From: Sycobia sp. Sy_11
Taxonomy: Eukaryota; Arthropoda; Insecta; Hymenoptera; Epichrysomallidae
Assembly: GCA_018907035.1 (NCBI GenBank)
Contig: JACCIC010000063.1
Coordinates: 1,727,501-1,791,500 of the forward strand
Reading direction: 5' to 3'
Length of the DNA: 64,000 nt
The position numbers and the translations under genes were made by a program. The notes under the pieces are model-generated. The model made no database searches and was not told the DNA's origin. It saw only the letters and a list, made by a program, of their open reading frames with translations. This document shows, in pieces, positions 12,217 through 23,410 of the stretch. Within the stretch, counting starts at the first letter, position 1; each line of letters starts with the position of its first letter.

Positions 12217-13484
12217 TAGGAGGCGAACTTAGTTTCCGATCTTCATGTTTAGATAGCGATATAAGTAGTACGAAAAGTCAGATGTGTCGGATCTAGTATT
12301 TATTTTTTAGTTTTAGCATTTATCAATAAAATTCAGTTAACAGGTGCGATTATTTGTGTAAACGTTATAATTTTTTGATCAGTGAAAAATTAATCGTGAT
12401 AAATCGTTTTATCGACATATCCTTTTGCAATATTTTGATTTGAAAAAAAGAGTAGCAGAAACTTATCGATTACTTCAAGAATGTTATGACGAACAAGCTC
12501 TATCGCTTAAAATATGTAAAGAGTGGTTTCAGCGGTTCAAAAGTGCAGATACTAATGTTAATGATAAAGAACATTCTGGACAACCGAAAAAGTTCGAAGA
12601 TAGTGAATCGTAAGTATTATTGGACGAAACATCAGCTCAAACGCAGAAAGAATTCGCTAATAAGTTAAGAATCAGTGACATAGCAGTTGGTAAACGTTTA
12701 CATGTGATGGGAAAGATTCATAAAGAAGGAAGTGGATGTCACACGATTTGACCAAAACTGACATTATGAATTGATACAACATCGCACTGTTTCTGCTTGC
12801 CAGGCAAAAAAGAAGAGTTTTCTGTGGCGTATTGTGACTGATGATGAAAAGTGGATCTACTATTACAATATTCGCAAAAAGTCACGGATGCACCCAGGCC
12901 AAGCGTCCTCATGGGCGCCAAAACGAAACATCCATGGCCAAAAAGTATTTCTGTGCATTTGGTGGGGCCAAAAGGGTGTGTTGTACTACGACCTACTAAA
13001 ACCGAATGAAACCGTCACTGCCAAAGTATTCAAACGCCAACTGAATGATTTGCAACAGAAATTGATCGAACATAGATCAGCAATCGCGAGCAATAGGCGC
13101 AAGGTCATTCTCTTACATGACAACGCTCTGCCACATATTGCGAAAGCCATCAAAAGACCCTATTCGAGTTCGAATGGGAAGTTTTGCCACACCCAGTGGA
13201 ATTGCCAGAAATAGCGTCTTCTGATTATCACCTATTCAGATCGATGCAGCATGAGCTGTTGATACACACTTCCGACATTTTTAAGAAGTGCGAGAATTTG
13301 TGGATGATTGGATCGCCTCGAAACCACCATCGTTTTTTCGCTACGGTATCGTCATATTGCCAGAAAAATGGGAAAAATTTGTAGAAAATCACGGAAAATA
13401 TTTTGATTAAGCTAACGTGTATCCTTTCCTATCATAATAGTCCTTTTTCTGTTAAAAAAGGTCGAAAACTAAATTCGCCTCCTA
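12217..13484 (+). mobile_element. Mariner-type DNA transposon, degraded copy 2
   Basis: TA at 12217-12218 and at 13483-13484 flank a 1264-bp element. The left end begins GGAGGCGAACTTAGTTTCCG. The right end, read inward, begins GGAGGCGAATTTAGTTTTCG; three mismatches occur over about 25 bp. TA flanks plus 1.26 kb are canonical for mariner. Its termini and protein differ from copies 1 and 3, so it belongs to a different mariner subfamily. Confidence 0.92.
12425..13410 (+). pseudogene. Mariner DD34D transposase pseudogene (copy 2)
   Basis: Remnant of a transposase. The N-terminal DNA-binding region is readable from about 12425 (QYFDLKKRVAETYRLLQE, CKEWFQRFKS), and related sequence may extend slightly upstream without a clear Met. 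Frame breaks occur near 12610 and 12735-12780. The first catalytic Asp lies in TDDEKW (12843), where the usual Gly before it is Asp. The second lies in HDNALPH (13119) and the third in ASSDYHLF (13223). The last two are 104 bases apart, so one base has been lost between them; the original spacing would be DD34D. Another shift near 13310 leads into WEKFVENHGKYFD and a stop at 13408-13410. The C-terminus is well preserved, but the gene is dead. Confidence 0.93.
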
Positions 13485-14860
13485 TTATTTTATTAATGGC
13501 AATCTTCTTTATATATAATAATACTACTTAAATTTAAAAATTCTTGTTGCAAACTGTTTTAATCGTGGGAAGTTCTACGTAAATGGAATATTATTATTCT
13601 ATTGGCTTAAATCCCATCTGTTAAAATCTAGCCAAATAGTAATATAAGAGTTCCGGACATTACATCTGATTTCTTCAATATTGTTTCTTGAGCGTGTACC
13701 TCTGGATTCATATTTTGGCTCGCTTTTATACTTAATTCATTTATATGACCGACCTTACCGTCTGTGTTTCGCTCTGCTTCAAAGATTTGAACCAGTAGTA
13801 TCGAAAATTCGCTTGATAGTTATCGTCTTTGGAGTGATATTCACGCACTGTGAATTTGGATTGGCAAGAATGAATAAGCAATTAACTATGGGAAAATCTC
13901 TCTTATTTTATTATGCATAAAAATGCTAATATGAGGCAACGTAGACTATGTAATACGTCCTATCTGATGTGGATATCAGTACTGATTTCTTATTATTCTT
14001 TGCTCATCAGATTAATTCTTTTATTCTAAAATCATTTAAAATTCTTTGATTCATACCGTGTAGTTACACAGTTTTTAGACAGTAAATCTTATATATCTTT
14101 TCAGCGCATTAGATGCTTCAATTTATTATTATTGTTTCATAATTGATTACTATTTTGGATAGAATTCTTTTCACCAACTTAATCTATTGAATTATTGAAA
14201 ACATTGATAAACTACACGTGTTCTTTCTCATTATAATTATAATTATTCTTTTCAGCATTCTTAATTTAAAATTCAGCCTATTATTTTTAAATTTTATTAA
14301 TATAATGATATGATACAATGCTATGAACGTAGCAGGTATATGCTTTTAAAGAGAAACTTCTACCATCAGGTAAAAATTCATGCGCATTACTTGTGAATCC
14401 ATGATTTTATACTTATGTACATTTGTTTTGCTAACAATATATTATATTTTAAACCTTCTGATTGTGAACAAAATTGTAGTAATTATTCTGCTCGAAAAAA
14501 TTCGCTTTGCTCATAGTCTCACTGAAAATATGAAAAAAAATTCAGCACAATATTGAATATAAGTTTATCAAAATTAGTATACAATGAAAAAGGTTTTTAT
14601 TACTTGTAATAAATGCATCAGGCACTTCTTACTTTAGAAGTACTTGATGCAAATCTCATCATATATAAATCAGAGGCAAAAATTAACAAAAGTTATACTT
14701 TTGTACAAAACTTACAGACGACCTTAAGCTAAATCGGAAGTTTTTCATTTTTCTCTCAATTCTTAAATTCATAGATATTTAGATAAATAAATACATGCAT
14801 AAAAATTTAAATATTAGAAAATTATATGAAAATTACAACTTATACTGGCTGTTCACCATT
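13485..14860. other. AT-rich stretch with one hairpin, no gene recognised
   Basis: The frame at 13681-13920 (79 residues, TTG start) has no recognised domain and no supporting context. A compact inverted repeat at 14615-14650 is listed separately. Confidence 0.5.
14615..14650. repeat. Short near-perfect hairpin
   Basis: GCATCAGGCACTTCT pairs with AGAAGTACTTGATGC across a 6-base loop. There is one mismatch and one G-T pair in 15. The stem is too short for a canonical animal pre-miRNA. Confidence 0.65.
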
Positions 14861-15330
14861 CACGCGCTGAACAATTCTATTGTCCATTATCTGAATGCCA
14901 AGGTCGGGACTTCTGCAAAGCCTAATCGTCAGAAGGCCGACGCGCGTACACGCACGATAAATGTCGCGCGACATTCCCGTGAGGCCGCAAAAGAAAGGAG
15001 ACGAGAGCGACGTCTAAGAGGCGCGCACCGCCGCTGTTAATTACAAGCGTATATTAAGAAAAAGATTTATTATTCGGCCGACAGTCAACGGGGCAGAGTA
15101 ACGGCTAGTAAAAAGCTTCTCACCACTCACCCGAGTACATAAGTCAATTGTCTAATCGCAGACGCGCACGTGTATGGCGACTTGTCGTCGTCGTTGTCGA
15201 CAACGGTGGCGCGTTCTCGGCACTGGAACGTGGACTACTTTTTTTATGGGCGATTCGAGTTTCTATTGCAGCCGCAGCTCCGTAGGCTGGCTGGGCTTTC
15301 ATGGCGAGCATACGATGGCGAGACGAGTGT
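14861..15330. other. CpG-rich island, possible cis-regulatory sequence
   Basis: A GC-rich patch in AT-rich surroundings, containing ACAAT-TCT-ATTGT (an inverted pair of Sox-type sites) near 14871 and GTTAATTACA near 15037. The open frames are arginine-rich island artefacts. A regulatory role is inferred from composition and motifs only. Confidence 0.35.
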
Positions 15331-15879
15331 TACATAATAATATATGACAAAATATTTTAATGGGATAAAATACTTAATAGAACGATGATGATAATATAAT
15401 TAATAATTATAAATATCTTGGATTTGTTCCTGCTGAAATTGAAAAATTTAAAAGAGATGAAACATTACAGTGAAAAGTTTATGAATTCACGTTGATGTAT
15501 TCATAAATGTTTGATGCTCTCGAGTGTTTACTACGTATTCGCTTGATCTAATTTATAAATTCAGTATATATAGTCATAGATATATCATAGGTATACCATT
15601 TTCTTATGTGATTTTCTCTGAGAAGGATCTGGAAGCAGGGACACCAGCTTTAAACCCCTTTAAATTCGCCATGTGTACTCAAAGCCAAACAGAACCTCAA
15701 TTTTTTTATTCTGTCGCAGCACAAAAAATGAACATCCTGACCAAGAATCAAGTAATAGTTTTAAATTCAATTGATATCATCTCTGTACAAGTATATACGG
15801 TTGCTAGCGAAAAATTAAATGGACTTCTCAACGTCAAATTTATTCTCGTATTTCACAAGGTCGCGTAGGCTTATTTCTA
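15331..15879. other. AT-rich spacer with one unrecognised 114-residue frame
   Basis: The plus-strand frame at 15524-15868 has a mixed, protein-like composition, but I recognise no family and see no splice signals or promoter that would support it. It may be the relic of an old repeat. Confidence 0.35.
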
Positions 15880-16118
15880 CACTGAAAAAAATATTTTCCG
15901 ATATCAAGTAAATATTTACTTGTTTTGTACCAAGTAAATACTTTTCTTCAATTAAGAAAATATTAACTAGGTTTAAGAGTACGAGGTTTGATTCAAATGG
16001 ATTCTTCTTGCATTAAGTAAATACTTCCTTGATTTAAGAAGATGCTTTCTCAATTTAAGAAAATAATTTACTTGGTACAAAACAAAAAAATATTTACTTG
16101 ATAGATGTTTTTTCTCAG
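15880..16118. mobile_element. Hairpin MITE with about 75-bp inverted arms
   Basis: The left arm (15880-15957) and the right arm (16047-16118) are inverted copies of each other. Both pass through ACTGARAAAAA, TATCAAGTAAATATTT, TTGTTTTGTACCAAGTAAAT and a TTCTTmAATT block. A shorter copy of the same motif lies in the middle (about 16010-16040). There is no coding capacity, so it is a non-autonomous DNA element. The CACTG-like left terminus resembles CMC (CACTA/Chapaev) ends, but the right end lacks the final G and no clean target duplication is visible, so the superfamily is uncertain. Confidence 0.75.
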
Positions 16119-16660
16119 TTCTCAAAATTTAAGTTGGTTTCGCTCTCTTAGCAGTAAGACCTTTAATGTCGAACGCCGAAAAAATTATTTTATCTAATAC
16201 CAGCCCCGTAATTCCCAACGAAGCAATCTTAAAAGACTTAATAAAAGGGAATTATGCCTTGCTCTCCAACCTCGTTTATTCGTGTCGGCATTAAGGATCC
16301 AAATGTCTCGCACCTATTAAGCTTCAAACGTCTTAAGGCTTCAAATGTACATTCAGTCATCCTGAGGATGCTGGAAAACTACCATCATCTATTTAAGTAA
16401 AGGTGTACGGTACGACCTATCATGTATAACTCGCTGGTGAAAGATTGACTTGTTTTAGTTGTAACGAGGATGGCCACCTTGTCCAATTTTGTAAAACTTA
16501 CTAAAATCTTATACAAACAGTAACTACATCTCAGATTGATAATATATTTAGACCAAGCAAAATACTTCACAAGAAAATTTTCCAGCAAATGATGATTTCC
16601 AAGAACTTGCTCCAAATAAGCAGAATCTTAGTCATCCTGTAAGCGATAGATTAAGATGAT
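16119..16660. other. Unannotated spacer
   Basis: Mixed-composition DNA. AGTCATCCTG occurs at about 16355 and again at about 16631, roughly 275 bp apart in direct orientation, which may be a small duplication. No gene is recognised. Confidence 0.45.
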
Positions 16661-17352
16661 GTGATCAAATTTGACCCGGACTGAACAAAAAAAAAACATT
16701 TTTACGTATTTTAAACAAATCTTTATTATCGCCTTCAAAATAGGCTCCTGTTGAGCTAATACAAGCACACCAGCGCTTAATCCAATTTTCCATACACCAG
16801 CTGTAATCCTCACCTGGGATTGCCTTCAGATCCTTTAGCGAATTACTTTTTATGGCTTCAATGGACTCATGGTGCGTTTCCCGAAGCGGACTTTTGAGTT
16901 TCGGAAAGAGGAAAAAGTTACAGGGAGCTAAATCTGGCGAATTCGGTGGCTGAGCGATGACTTTCATTTCGTGTTTGGCCAAAAAATCAGACAGAATCAT
17001 ACTGGAGTGTGCTGGCGCATTATCGTGGTGAGAATGAAATACTTGCGTTCGCGATAAAGTAGACTCCTCAAAACACTTCTGCAACATTTTCAACGATTCC
17101 GTAGCCGTAATTCCATTGGAAACACAAAATTTCAAGCAAACTCGTTGATCAACTTTTTTTCCATAGTCAATATCACTAGACAAACGTTTTGCGTCATAAA
17201 CAAACAGTTGAAAAACACACACTAATGGAGATATGGCGCTCAGATTTCACATGAACATCAAGAAAAGATGTACCAACATATTACGGATTTTTTACCGATT
17301 CAGTTTACGCACGGAATTTAAATGCACCAGTCCAGATCAAATTTGTAATATG
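16661..17352 (-). mobile_element. Mariner-type element, internally deleted copy 3
   Basis: Inverted ends share CAAATTTGAYCYGGACTG: left at about 16666-16683, right at about 17328-17346 read on the minus strand. The outermost bases do not match well, so the exact ends and the TA duplication are not settled. At about 690 bp it is half the normal length, because the middle of the transposase is missing. Its terminal motif is related to the ACAAATATGA of copy 1, suggesting the same broad lineage. Confidence 0.85.
16665..17222 (-). pseudogene. Mariner transposase, internally deleted but open frame (copy 3)
   Basis: A 185-codon open frame on the minus strand. Residues 1-24 are not family-like. Residues 25-62 are the N-terminal helix-turn-helix (DQRVCLKFCVSNGITATES). 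Residues 63-160 jump directly to the second half of the catalytic domain (HHDNAPAH, then SPDLAPCNFFLFPKLKSP). The fusion removes about half of the usual 340-350 residues, including the first catalytic Asp. Asp67 is present, but the third catalytic position, 35 residues on, is Asn (APCN), so the enzyme would be inactive. The last about 25 residues beyond AYFEGDNKDLF read through toward the terminal repeat. It is unusual that no stop or frameshift interrupts the fused frame. Confidence 0.9.
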
Positions 17353-19989
17353 GTATAACACCTCCAGGCAAACAACTCCGGTCTCTCTCTCTCTCAACTT
17401 TAGAAAAAGTAGTGATACAGCTGAAAATCGTAATCTCTCAAAATTTTATTGAAAAAAGTTAGTCTAACTATTCGATAGATAAAAATAAAATTATGATTTC
17501 TTTGGTAGACTACTACAGCAGTTTAGATATTCCTGCGATAGCCACCAAATATACAAATGATATAAACTTTTGAAAAATTTTGTTTTAACAGAAATACCTA
17601 TTTTCTGATGACATCGCGATCTACATAAAGATATCAAAGTTAAAATAAGCTCGAAGTATCGTTCAAACTATTTTAAAATAATTCGAGAACAACCTCGTCG
17701 AGATAGGTCTCTAGCTTGTTTCCGGAAAGACTGTCCTGTTATACAGGAACAAAAAAAATATTAAAGCAGGCAAAACGGATATAAAGTCAGAAAGTACATA
17801 ATAAAATTTTAAGAATCAACACGCTTTCTCATAATTTTCTTCGATTACAAATTAACTTTTCTTTAGCATATTGAGTATTTTTTAAAACACAGCACTATTG
17901 CATTAAATATTATAAAATTTAAAATGACGTTTGGTGATGTACGATCCCATTAAATAATGGTCGAGAAATCGGTGTATTATGTTCTCGATTTTATATGAAT
18001 ATGTATATGCTTGTATGAGTGTGTGCATATATATTTATATATCCGTACACTAAAATTGTGATGTCAAATATTGTGTATAACTCTTGAGCCGAGTGTTATA
18101 TATTGTACCTTGTTCGGTCAGAACGCGGATCTAGCGAGAGGAAGCCGATCGCTAAATTATTACGATTTCGAAAGGCCACTTGGACAGAATGTATTACAAA
18201 TAATTCTTGTAAAAACTATCGACTATAAACTATAATCCTTTGCGAGAAGGGGTCTGATACACAGTTGTCTTACTGTCAGCGACAAAGTTGTATCCATTAA
18301 ATTCCTTTCTAAAATTCGTATATACAAAACAAGGGCATAAGCTGCCTCGACCAGATATTTCCGTAAGATCGTCAGTTGTTTTTGAGCTTCTACGGAGGAG
18401 CCATCGTTCATGAATCGAAAATAAATGCAGTATTTTTCCTCTTGTATTTTTTTATTCATTTTACCTGAAATTGTTTCACTGGATTAATTTTCTTGTTTCT
18501 TGACTTTTCTAGTTTCATTTAATTTACATCATAAAAAATACACAAGATAAATTTGAAAGAATATAGTTTCAAGCTATAAGATTACTTTTCGGTACCGTGT
18601 CAATACTCCAAAAAATATTCTCCTCGCAGAATCGAAACTGCCTTTTCTGAAAGCAAGAGCGTCCCATCTTGACAAAAATTTATTATTCAATATTTTGTCG
18701 AATTTTCAAAGCGTCCATAATTCTTACAAAGTCTGTAAAAAGCACCAATTAGAAAGAAGGAATCTAAATGATACCATATTCTACTGCTTTGTTAGTGAGA
18801 GAATAACGGTTTCTTGTCGGAATTATAATGTATTTTTTTACAATTATAAGACTCTTATTGCTTCTGTCCCTCTAAACCTTGTTTTAGGTGCTACTCCCAA
18901 CAATTCTAATCATATAAATAGTATAATTAACAAGAGTATTAGAACGAATAACGCATTAGCATTTTCACTGATGATAGCAAGACGTCGACAGCTGTTGCAT
19001 GCGTTTGCTATTCTCCACACAACAATAAAGTTATGAAAAAAAAACTAAATCTCCCTGCGCTAGTTTAGACAACAGTTTGTCAGTATGTGTGATAACCTTG
19101 GAGTGGGTATTATAACAGACAGATAAATATTTACATTATCTCTGATTCTCTCCAGTTTACTCTCAACATTATTCCTTTCAACATTTAACATGAAAACCAA
19201 CCCCTTTTTATTTGCTAAAATAAATATCTGATATACACGCAAACAAATCCAGCTCCTCCTCTTTATAATTGTTTTGAATTCTCTCGTATACGAATATTAT
19301 AAATCGGCAGATCTATATTCTCGTGAAGCTGTCTAGAAAAAATGCATAGATGTCTATCACTGAAATGCCTTTTACTGGTTTAGACGCTATTCCCAAACCA
19401 AAGAGCTTCTGATTTTTGAAAGCCATGTTAAAGAAATAGAATATTTTTAAAAAATTTTTAAATATAAGAGGAAGCCGTTGTTTACTAGCTTATTTATTTC
19501 CTGCAAACGCATTGCTACGATCACTTGAATGAGAACAAATCATTAAAATCTAGTCGTCTCATTCGCCTGAATTAACATAGTGTTTACATCTCCCTGCCAA
19601 TACAATATAGCTGAAGAAGATCTAAATCCCGTTATGAGATAATGCAAAATATTTCACGGAAAACATCGAAACACCCTTCTGAATAACTTATTCAAATTAA
19701 AATACTGGCTCACAAGGAACGTAGACTTCTTAGTAGCAAAACCAGATTTACAAGGCTGCTAATACATTTTCAACTTTCTTAACAATTGTAATTTAAATAT
19801 TTACTTTTGTACTCGTAATATGCGCATGCGAAATTTACAACGAAAAATTTAATAGCATAATATGCATTATGTATCTATTCTCATATCAAATTCTATAATC
19901 TATATATTACCTCTATCTCTACTTAATGCATTGTAACATGTAAAACTAAAATAGACCGAAATTGGTCTGATAGGCTTACTTTTTTTTAT

Positions 19990-19995
<6 letters not shown>
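17353..19995. other. AT-rich non-coding stretch, no gene recognised
   Basis: The minus-strand frame at 18223-18459 (78 aa) has a protein-like composition and is preceded by a TTTCAG acceptor-like site, but I recognise no family. The plus frame at 18695-19036 and the minus frame at 19060-19242 also match nothing. I treat them all as unsupported. Confidence 0.45.

Positions 19996-20028
<33 letters not shown>
19996..20028. repeat. Microsatellite (TA)n
   Basis: About 16 TA units after a T-rich run. Confidence 0.95.
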
Positions 20029-20031
<3 letters not shown>

Positions 20032-20450
20032 ATTTTATTTGTATTATATTATTTAATCGTGAGATTCTACGTGATCTGCATCCAGACTCGGATCATGACT
20101 TTTTATCAAGAATTCAAGTCAAAGCAGGAACTATAATGAGATTTCCATTTTTGCAATGCTGTCTGTTTGCGTCTATGGTATTGCTGTCGGGTATCAGAAC
20201 ATTTTTACATTTTTGCATTGTATAGCGAAACAATATACGAAATTTAAGTTTCATATTGATTAGTATAAAATTATAAACTTGAATTTCAAGAAGACGAAAA
20301 ACCTGCAAACGTCCTTAAATATTTTGCTATGTTTCTGAAATAGCATTTTTCAAGAAATGCAAATCAACTGCTAAGTCAAATGTTTGAGAAACTTATACTT
20401 GCACATACGCACACATACGCACCAATTGACATTGAAGTAGAAATGCGCGC
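20029..20450. other. AT-rich spacer, nothing recognised
   Basis: Short frames here (for example 20028-20225) show no domain. No RNA gene or repeat family is seen. Confidence 0.5.
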
Positions 20451-20554
20451 ATGTCCTAACATAATGCCTTCGCGAACGCGCGACAAGATTCTCTCGCTCG
20501 GAGGAAATGGGAGTCACGGATATAGAGAGAAAGAGAACGGGAGAGCATGTGAAG

Positions 20555-20581
20555 GAGAGAGAGAGAGAGAGAGAGAGAGAA
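20555..20581. repeat. Microsatellite (GA)n
   Basis: About 13 GA units. Confidence 0.94.
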
Positions 20582-20766
20582 GACAAGAAAGTTAGGAGGG
20601 TTGGTGCGCAGCTTATATACCAGAAAGGGAGGGGGCATATAAAGTGAAGCTCGCAAATAGCTCGACTGGCGCGACGAGGAGGAAGGCACAGCGAGCACAA
20701 GCAACAGAATTCCGAGTTATACGCGAAGCCGGTTTCGTCCCCTTTCGCGTTCCGCGGTGTCATCGT

Positions 20767-20778
20767 CAGGGGGCGCTG
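20767..20778 (+). promoter_or_regulatory. CTCF-like core site
   Basis: CAGGGGGCGCTG contains the AGGGGGCGC core typical of insect and vertebrate CTCF sites. It lies between the 8-bp inverted repeats GGTGTCAT and ATGACACC. Binding is inferred from the motif alone. Confidence 0.35.
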
Positions 20779-20907
20779 CGGTTGACACAGAATGACACCC
20801 TCTACGAACTTATCCCCCTTCTCCCTCCACCCCTCGCACGCCTAAGTTTCAGTCCGACGTAACAGTTGCCAGAAGCATCCCCCAATCCACTCTCTCACTC
20901 TCTCACT

Positions 20908-20910
<3 letters not shown>

Positions 20911-20938
<28 letters not shown>
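20911..20938. repeat. Microsatellite (CT)n
   Basis: About 14 CT units within a longer C/T-rich run. Confidence 0.93.
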
Positions 20939-20943
<5 letters not shown>

Positions 20944-21350
20944 ACTATCTATCTTTCTCTTTATCTTTCTCTTCCACCCCTTCGGCTCGGCCCCACGCAT
21001 CGAAGCGGCACGGCGGGTGGTTGCGATCTCACTCGCCAGTTCCTCTACATATATCCATCTCCTTTTCGGCGATTCGCTTTCTGATAAACGAAACAGTGTC
21101 TTAATCAGGCAGCAGTCGAACTCCCCCTCCCCGTAATGCCTCTACCCCATGCCCTTCTTCCCACCGTCATGCCAACCTCTTTCATCCAGGGGATTTAGAT
21201 GCCTCTCGAAGCGTACACGCAGTTTGACCCGTTAAATCTGCGTTCGGTTATCGCTGAGGTGGAGTGATGTACGTGGCTATTCGAAGGGTGAGATATCGAA
21301 CCTTACATCGGCACAACCAGACTATATATATGTGCACACTTAAATATATC

Positions 21351-21440
21351 TGTGTGTGTCTGTGTGTGCGCGCGCGCATGCGTGTATGGGTGCGTGTGTG
21401 TGTGCGCGCGTGTGTGGGTGTGTGTGTGTGTGTGTGTGTT
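21351..21440. repeat. Interrupted (TG)n/(CG)n tract
   Basis: About 90 bp of alternating TG and CG units with short interruptions. Confidence 0.93.
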
Positions 21441-21782
21441 TGTGAAAATAATTGAACGTCGTGTGCGACGTAGTGTGTCTCTGTTTGTTTGTCTGGGACG
21501 CGAGAGGCTCACACGCGATGGGAAGAATTATTTAAAATTTAAATTTTATTTGATTATATTTGAATTTAATTTCGTTACCAGCTCCATGCGACCCGGAGGA
21601 GTCTCCCCCTTTGCTGCCTCTTCCCTTACACCGCGCCGCCGCCTCGACCACTGTGCAAGTCTGCCTCTTCAACCCCATAGCTTTATTTGACTTCTCTCTT
21701 TCTCCCCGGCTTTTACTCCTTCTCCTCGCAGGTTCTCTACTGTCGCCGCCGTCTTCGCAAATTCTCTCTCCATCTCTGCCTG

Positions 21783-21783
<1 letters not shown>

Positions 21784-21836
<53 letters not shown>

Positions 21837-21840
21837 TCTC
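21784..21840. repeat. Microsatellite (CT)n
   Basis: About 28 CT units, one CCT interruption. Confidence 0.96.
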
Positions 21841-22260
21841 TTTATCTATCTCTATCTTTATCTTCCAGTACCGAGTTGCACGGAGTATTGTTGAGCTTGG
21901 TTCCTTTAGTGGTCCGCCCACTGAATCGTAGCTTCAACTGTCACTCTCTTTCTCCCTCCTCCCCTTTCTCTCCTCCTCCTGTCTGTCTGTCTTTTTCTCT
22001 CTCTCTCTCTCCGAAGCAGCGCGACGAAAAAGCAAGTCTCTTTTTCGCGTGGGAGTAAAGCAGCGCTTCGTCGTTTGCAATACAAATGAATTCCGTGAAC
22101 GCCGCGGTGGTGGATAATAAGGTCTCCCTAGCCTCCCACCCCCCGATTCCCGACTCACGCGCGTGGTGCGAGGCTCTAACGGGCGACGAAAGGATTCCAC
22201 AGAAACCCTGTGAAAATTTCTGCTCACCTCCTCCTCCTCTTTGTATTAAAGCATTTTCCG

Positions 22261-22976
22261 TATGTCGGAAATAACTAAATCCTTGAGGAGAAAAGGAGTA
22301 AGCGCGATTTTTTTTATAGCATTCAATTTTAAAGCGGCTGACTTAGAATAGTAAAATAATATTGCCTTCGATAGATAAACTATAGAGCTCGACATTCAGC
22401 TTTTATTTTATTTTCTTATCTCTATATCATTAACTCTTCTGGTTGCATTGCGCATAGAAATACACAAGTATAAAAGCTGCATTATACACAATATTAAAAG
22501 ATGGCTGATTAAAAAATTTCTTGTATTATTCTATATATCACATTTTTATTTTTAATTTCATGAGTCTCACATGTCACAATAATTTATGATTATCAACTAG
22601 AAATTTGAATCAATCTGACTACTAAAATTCAGGGTAAACTAACCGATAGAATTTTCCGTACATATCGAATATACACCAATAATTAATCAATAATCAGTCA
22701 ATAATCAAGTTTATGGATGGCGGCAGTCTTCACTGACCCAAAAAGAGAAGGGTTCGTAAACTCGCATTTTCTTATTTTAGCGATTCATTCTTATCTAATC
22801 GATATGGACTAAGCCAAAACACGTGATCGAGTGATTTCTCTTCCATGTTTAAATAATTTGCTCTTACTTTACTTCTATTGTTAATAAAGAACGCTCAAGC
22901 GAAAAAATCTTTGCCGTACCATAAATAATCCAGGGTAAACACTGCCCCGAATGAAAAAATAGAAGGAGAAGGAGAG

Positions 22977-22978
<2 letters not shown>
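22261..22978. other. AT-rich spacer, nothing recognised
   Basis: No supported feature. A small cluster of CAATAATCA-type direct repeats lies near 22675-22708. Confidence 0.5.

Positions 22979-23033
<55 letters not shown>
22979..23033. repeat. Microsatellite (GA)n
   Basis: About 27 uninterrupted GA units. Confidence 0.97.
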
Positions 23034-23034
<1 letters not shown>

Positions 23035-23410
23035 GAAGAAAAAGTCAAAGCGGTCGTTTCGGAGCGGAAGCTCCAGCCGGAATCTCCACTCCTGCGCACC
23101 GCTGGAAAATTCAGCTGGGTCATGAGATCTCGAGCGACAGCAACGGCGCGGACGCCTTAACGAGTCGAGCGCTTAAGTTCCGCCGAGCGCAAGGATGGGA
23201 GCCAAGGGGGTGCGCGCATACATAAAAGACAGCGATGCAGCCTTCGAAGCGAATCCGACCTCTTCATCGGCGTCCCCGTGACTCTGCATTATCACGTGGT
23301 GAAGGAGGGGGATTTCGTGGCACGGCCACGGGAATTCTGTGTTCCGCATCCGCGCGTTAGGGGCGCAGATATTCGGCGCGGGGTCTCCCCGAACGTAAAA
23401 CGAGATGAAA
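23034..23410. other. CpG-rich patch with E-box, no gene recognised
   Basis: GC-rich sequence with ATCACGTGGTGA (palindromic E-box CACGTG, about 23295) and a CGTGGC/GCCACG inverted repeat near 23310-23330. Possibly regulatory. No coding frame is supported. Confidence 0.35.

Larger units (their letters stand above)
20451..22260. other. Large CpG-rich island with pyrimidine-rich microsatellites
   Basis: Nearly 1.8 kb of CpG- and CT-rich DNA. It contains a TATA-like CATATAAAG at 20637, an inverted GGTGTCAT/ATGACACC pair (about 20757-20797) around a CTCF-like core, and three CT or GT repeat tracts. No frame resembles a known protein. It is a candidate promoter or enhancer region, on composition only. 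Confidence 0.4.

Noticed and set aside
14615..14650. Hairpin as a microRNA precursor
   Set aside because: A stem of 15 bp with a 6-base loop is too short for a normal animal pre-miRNA and no known miRNA seed is recognised.
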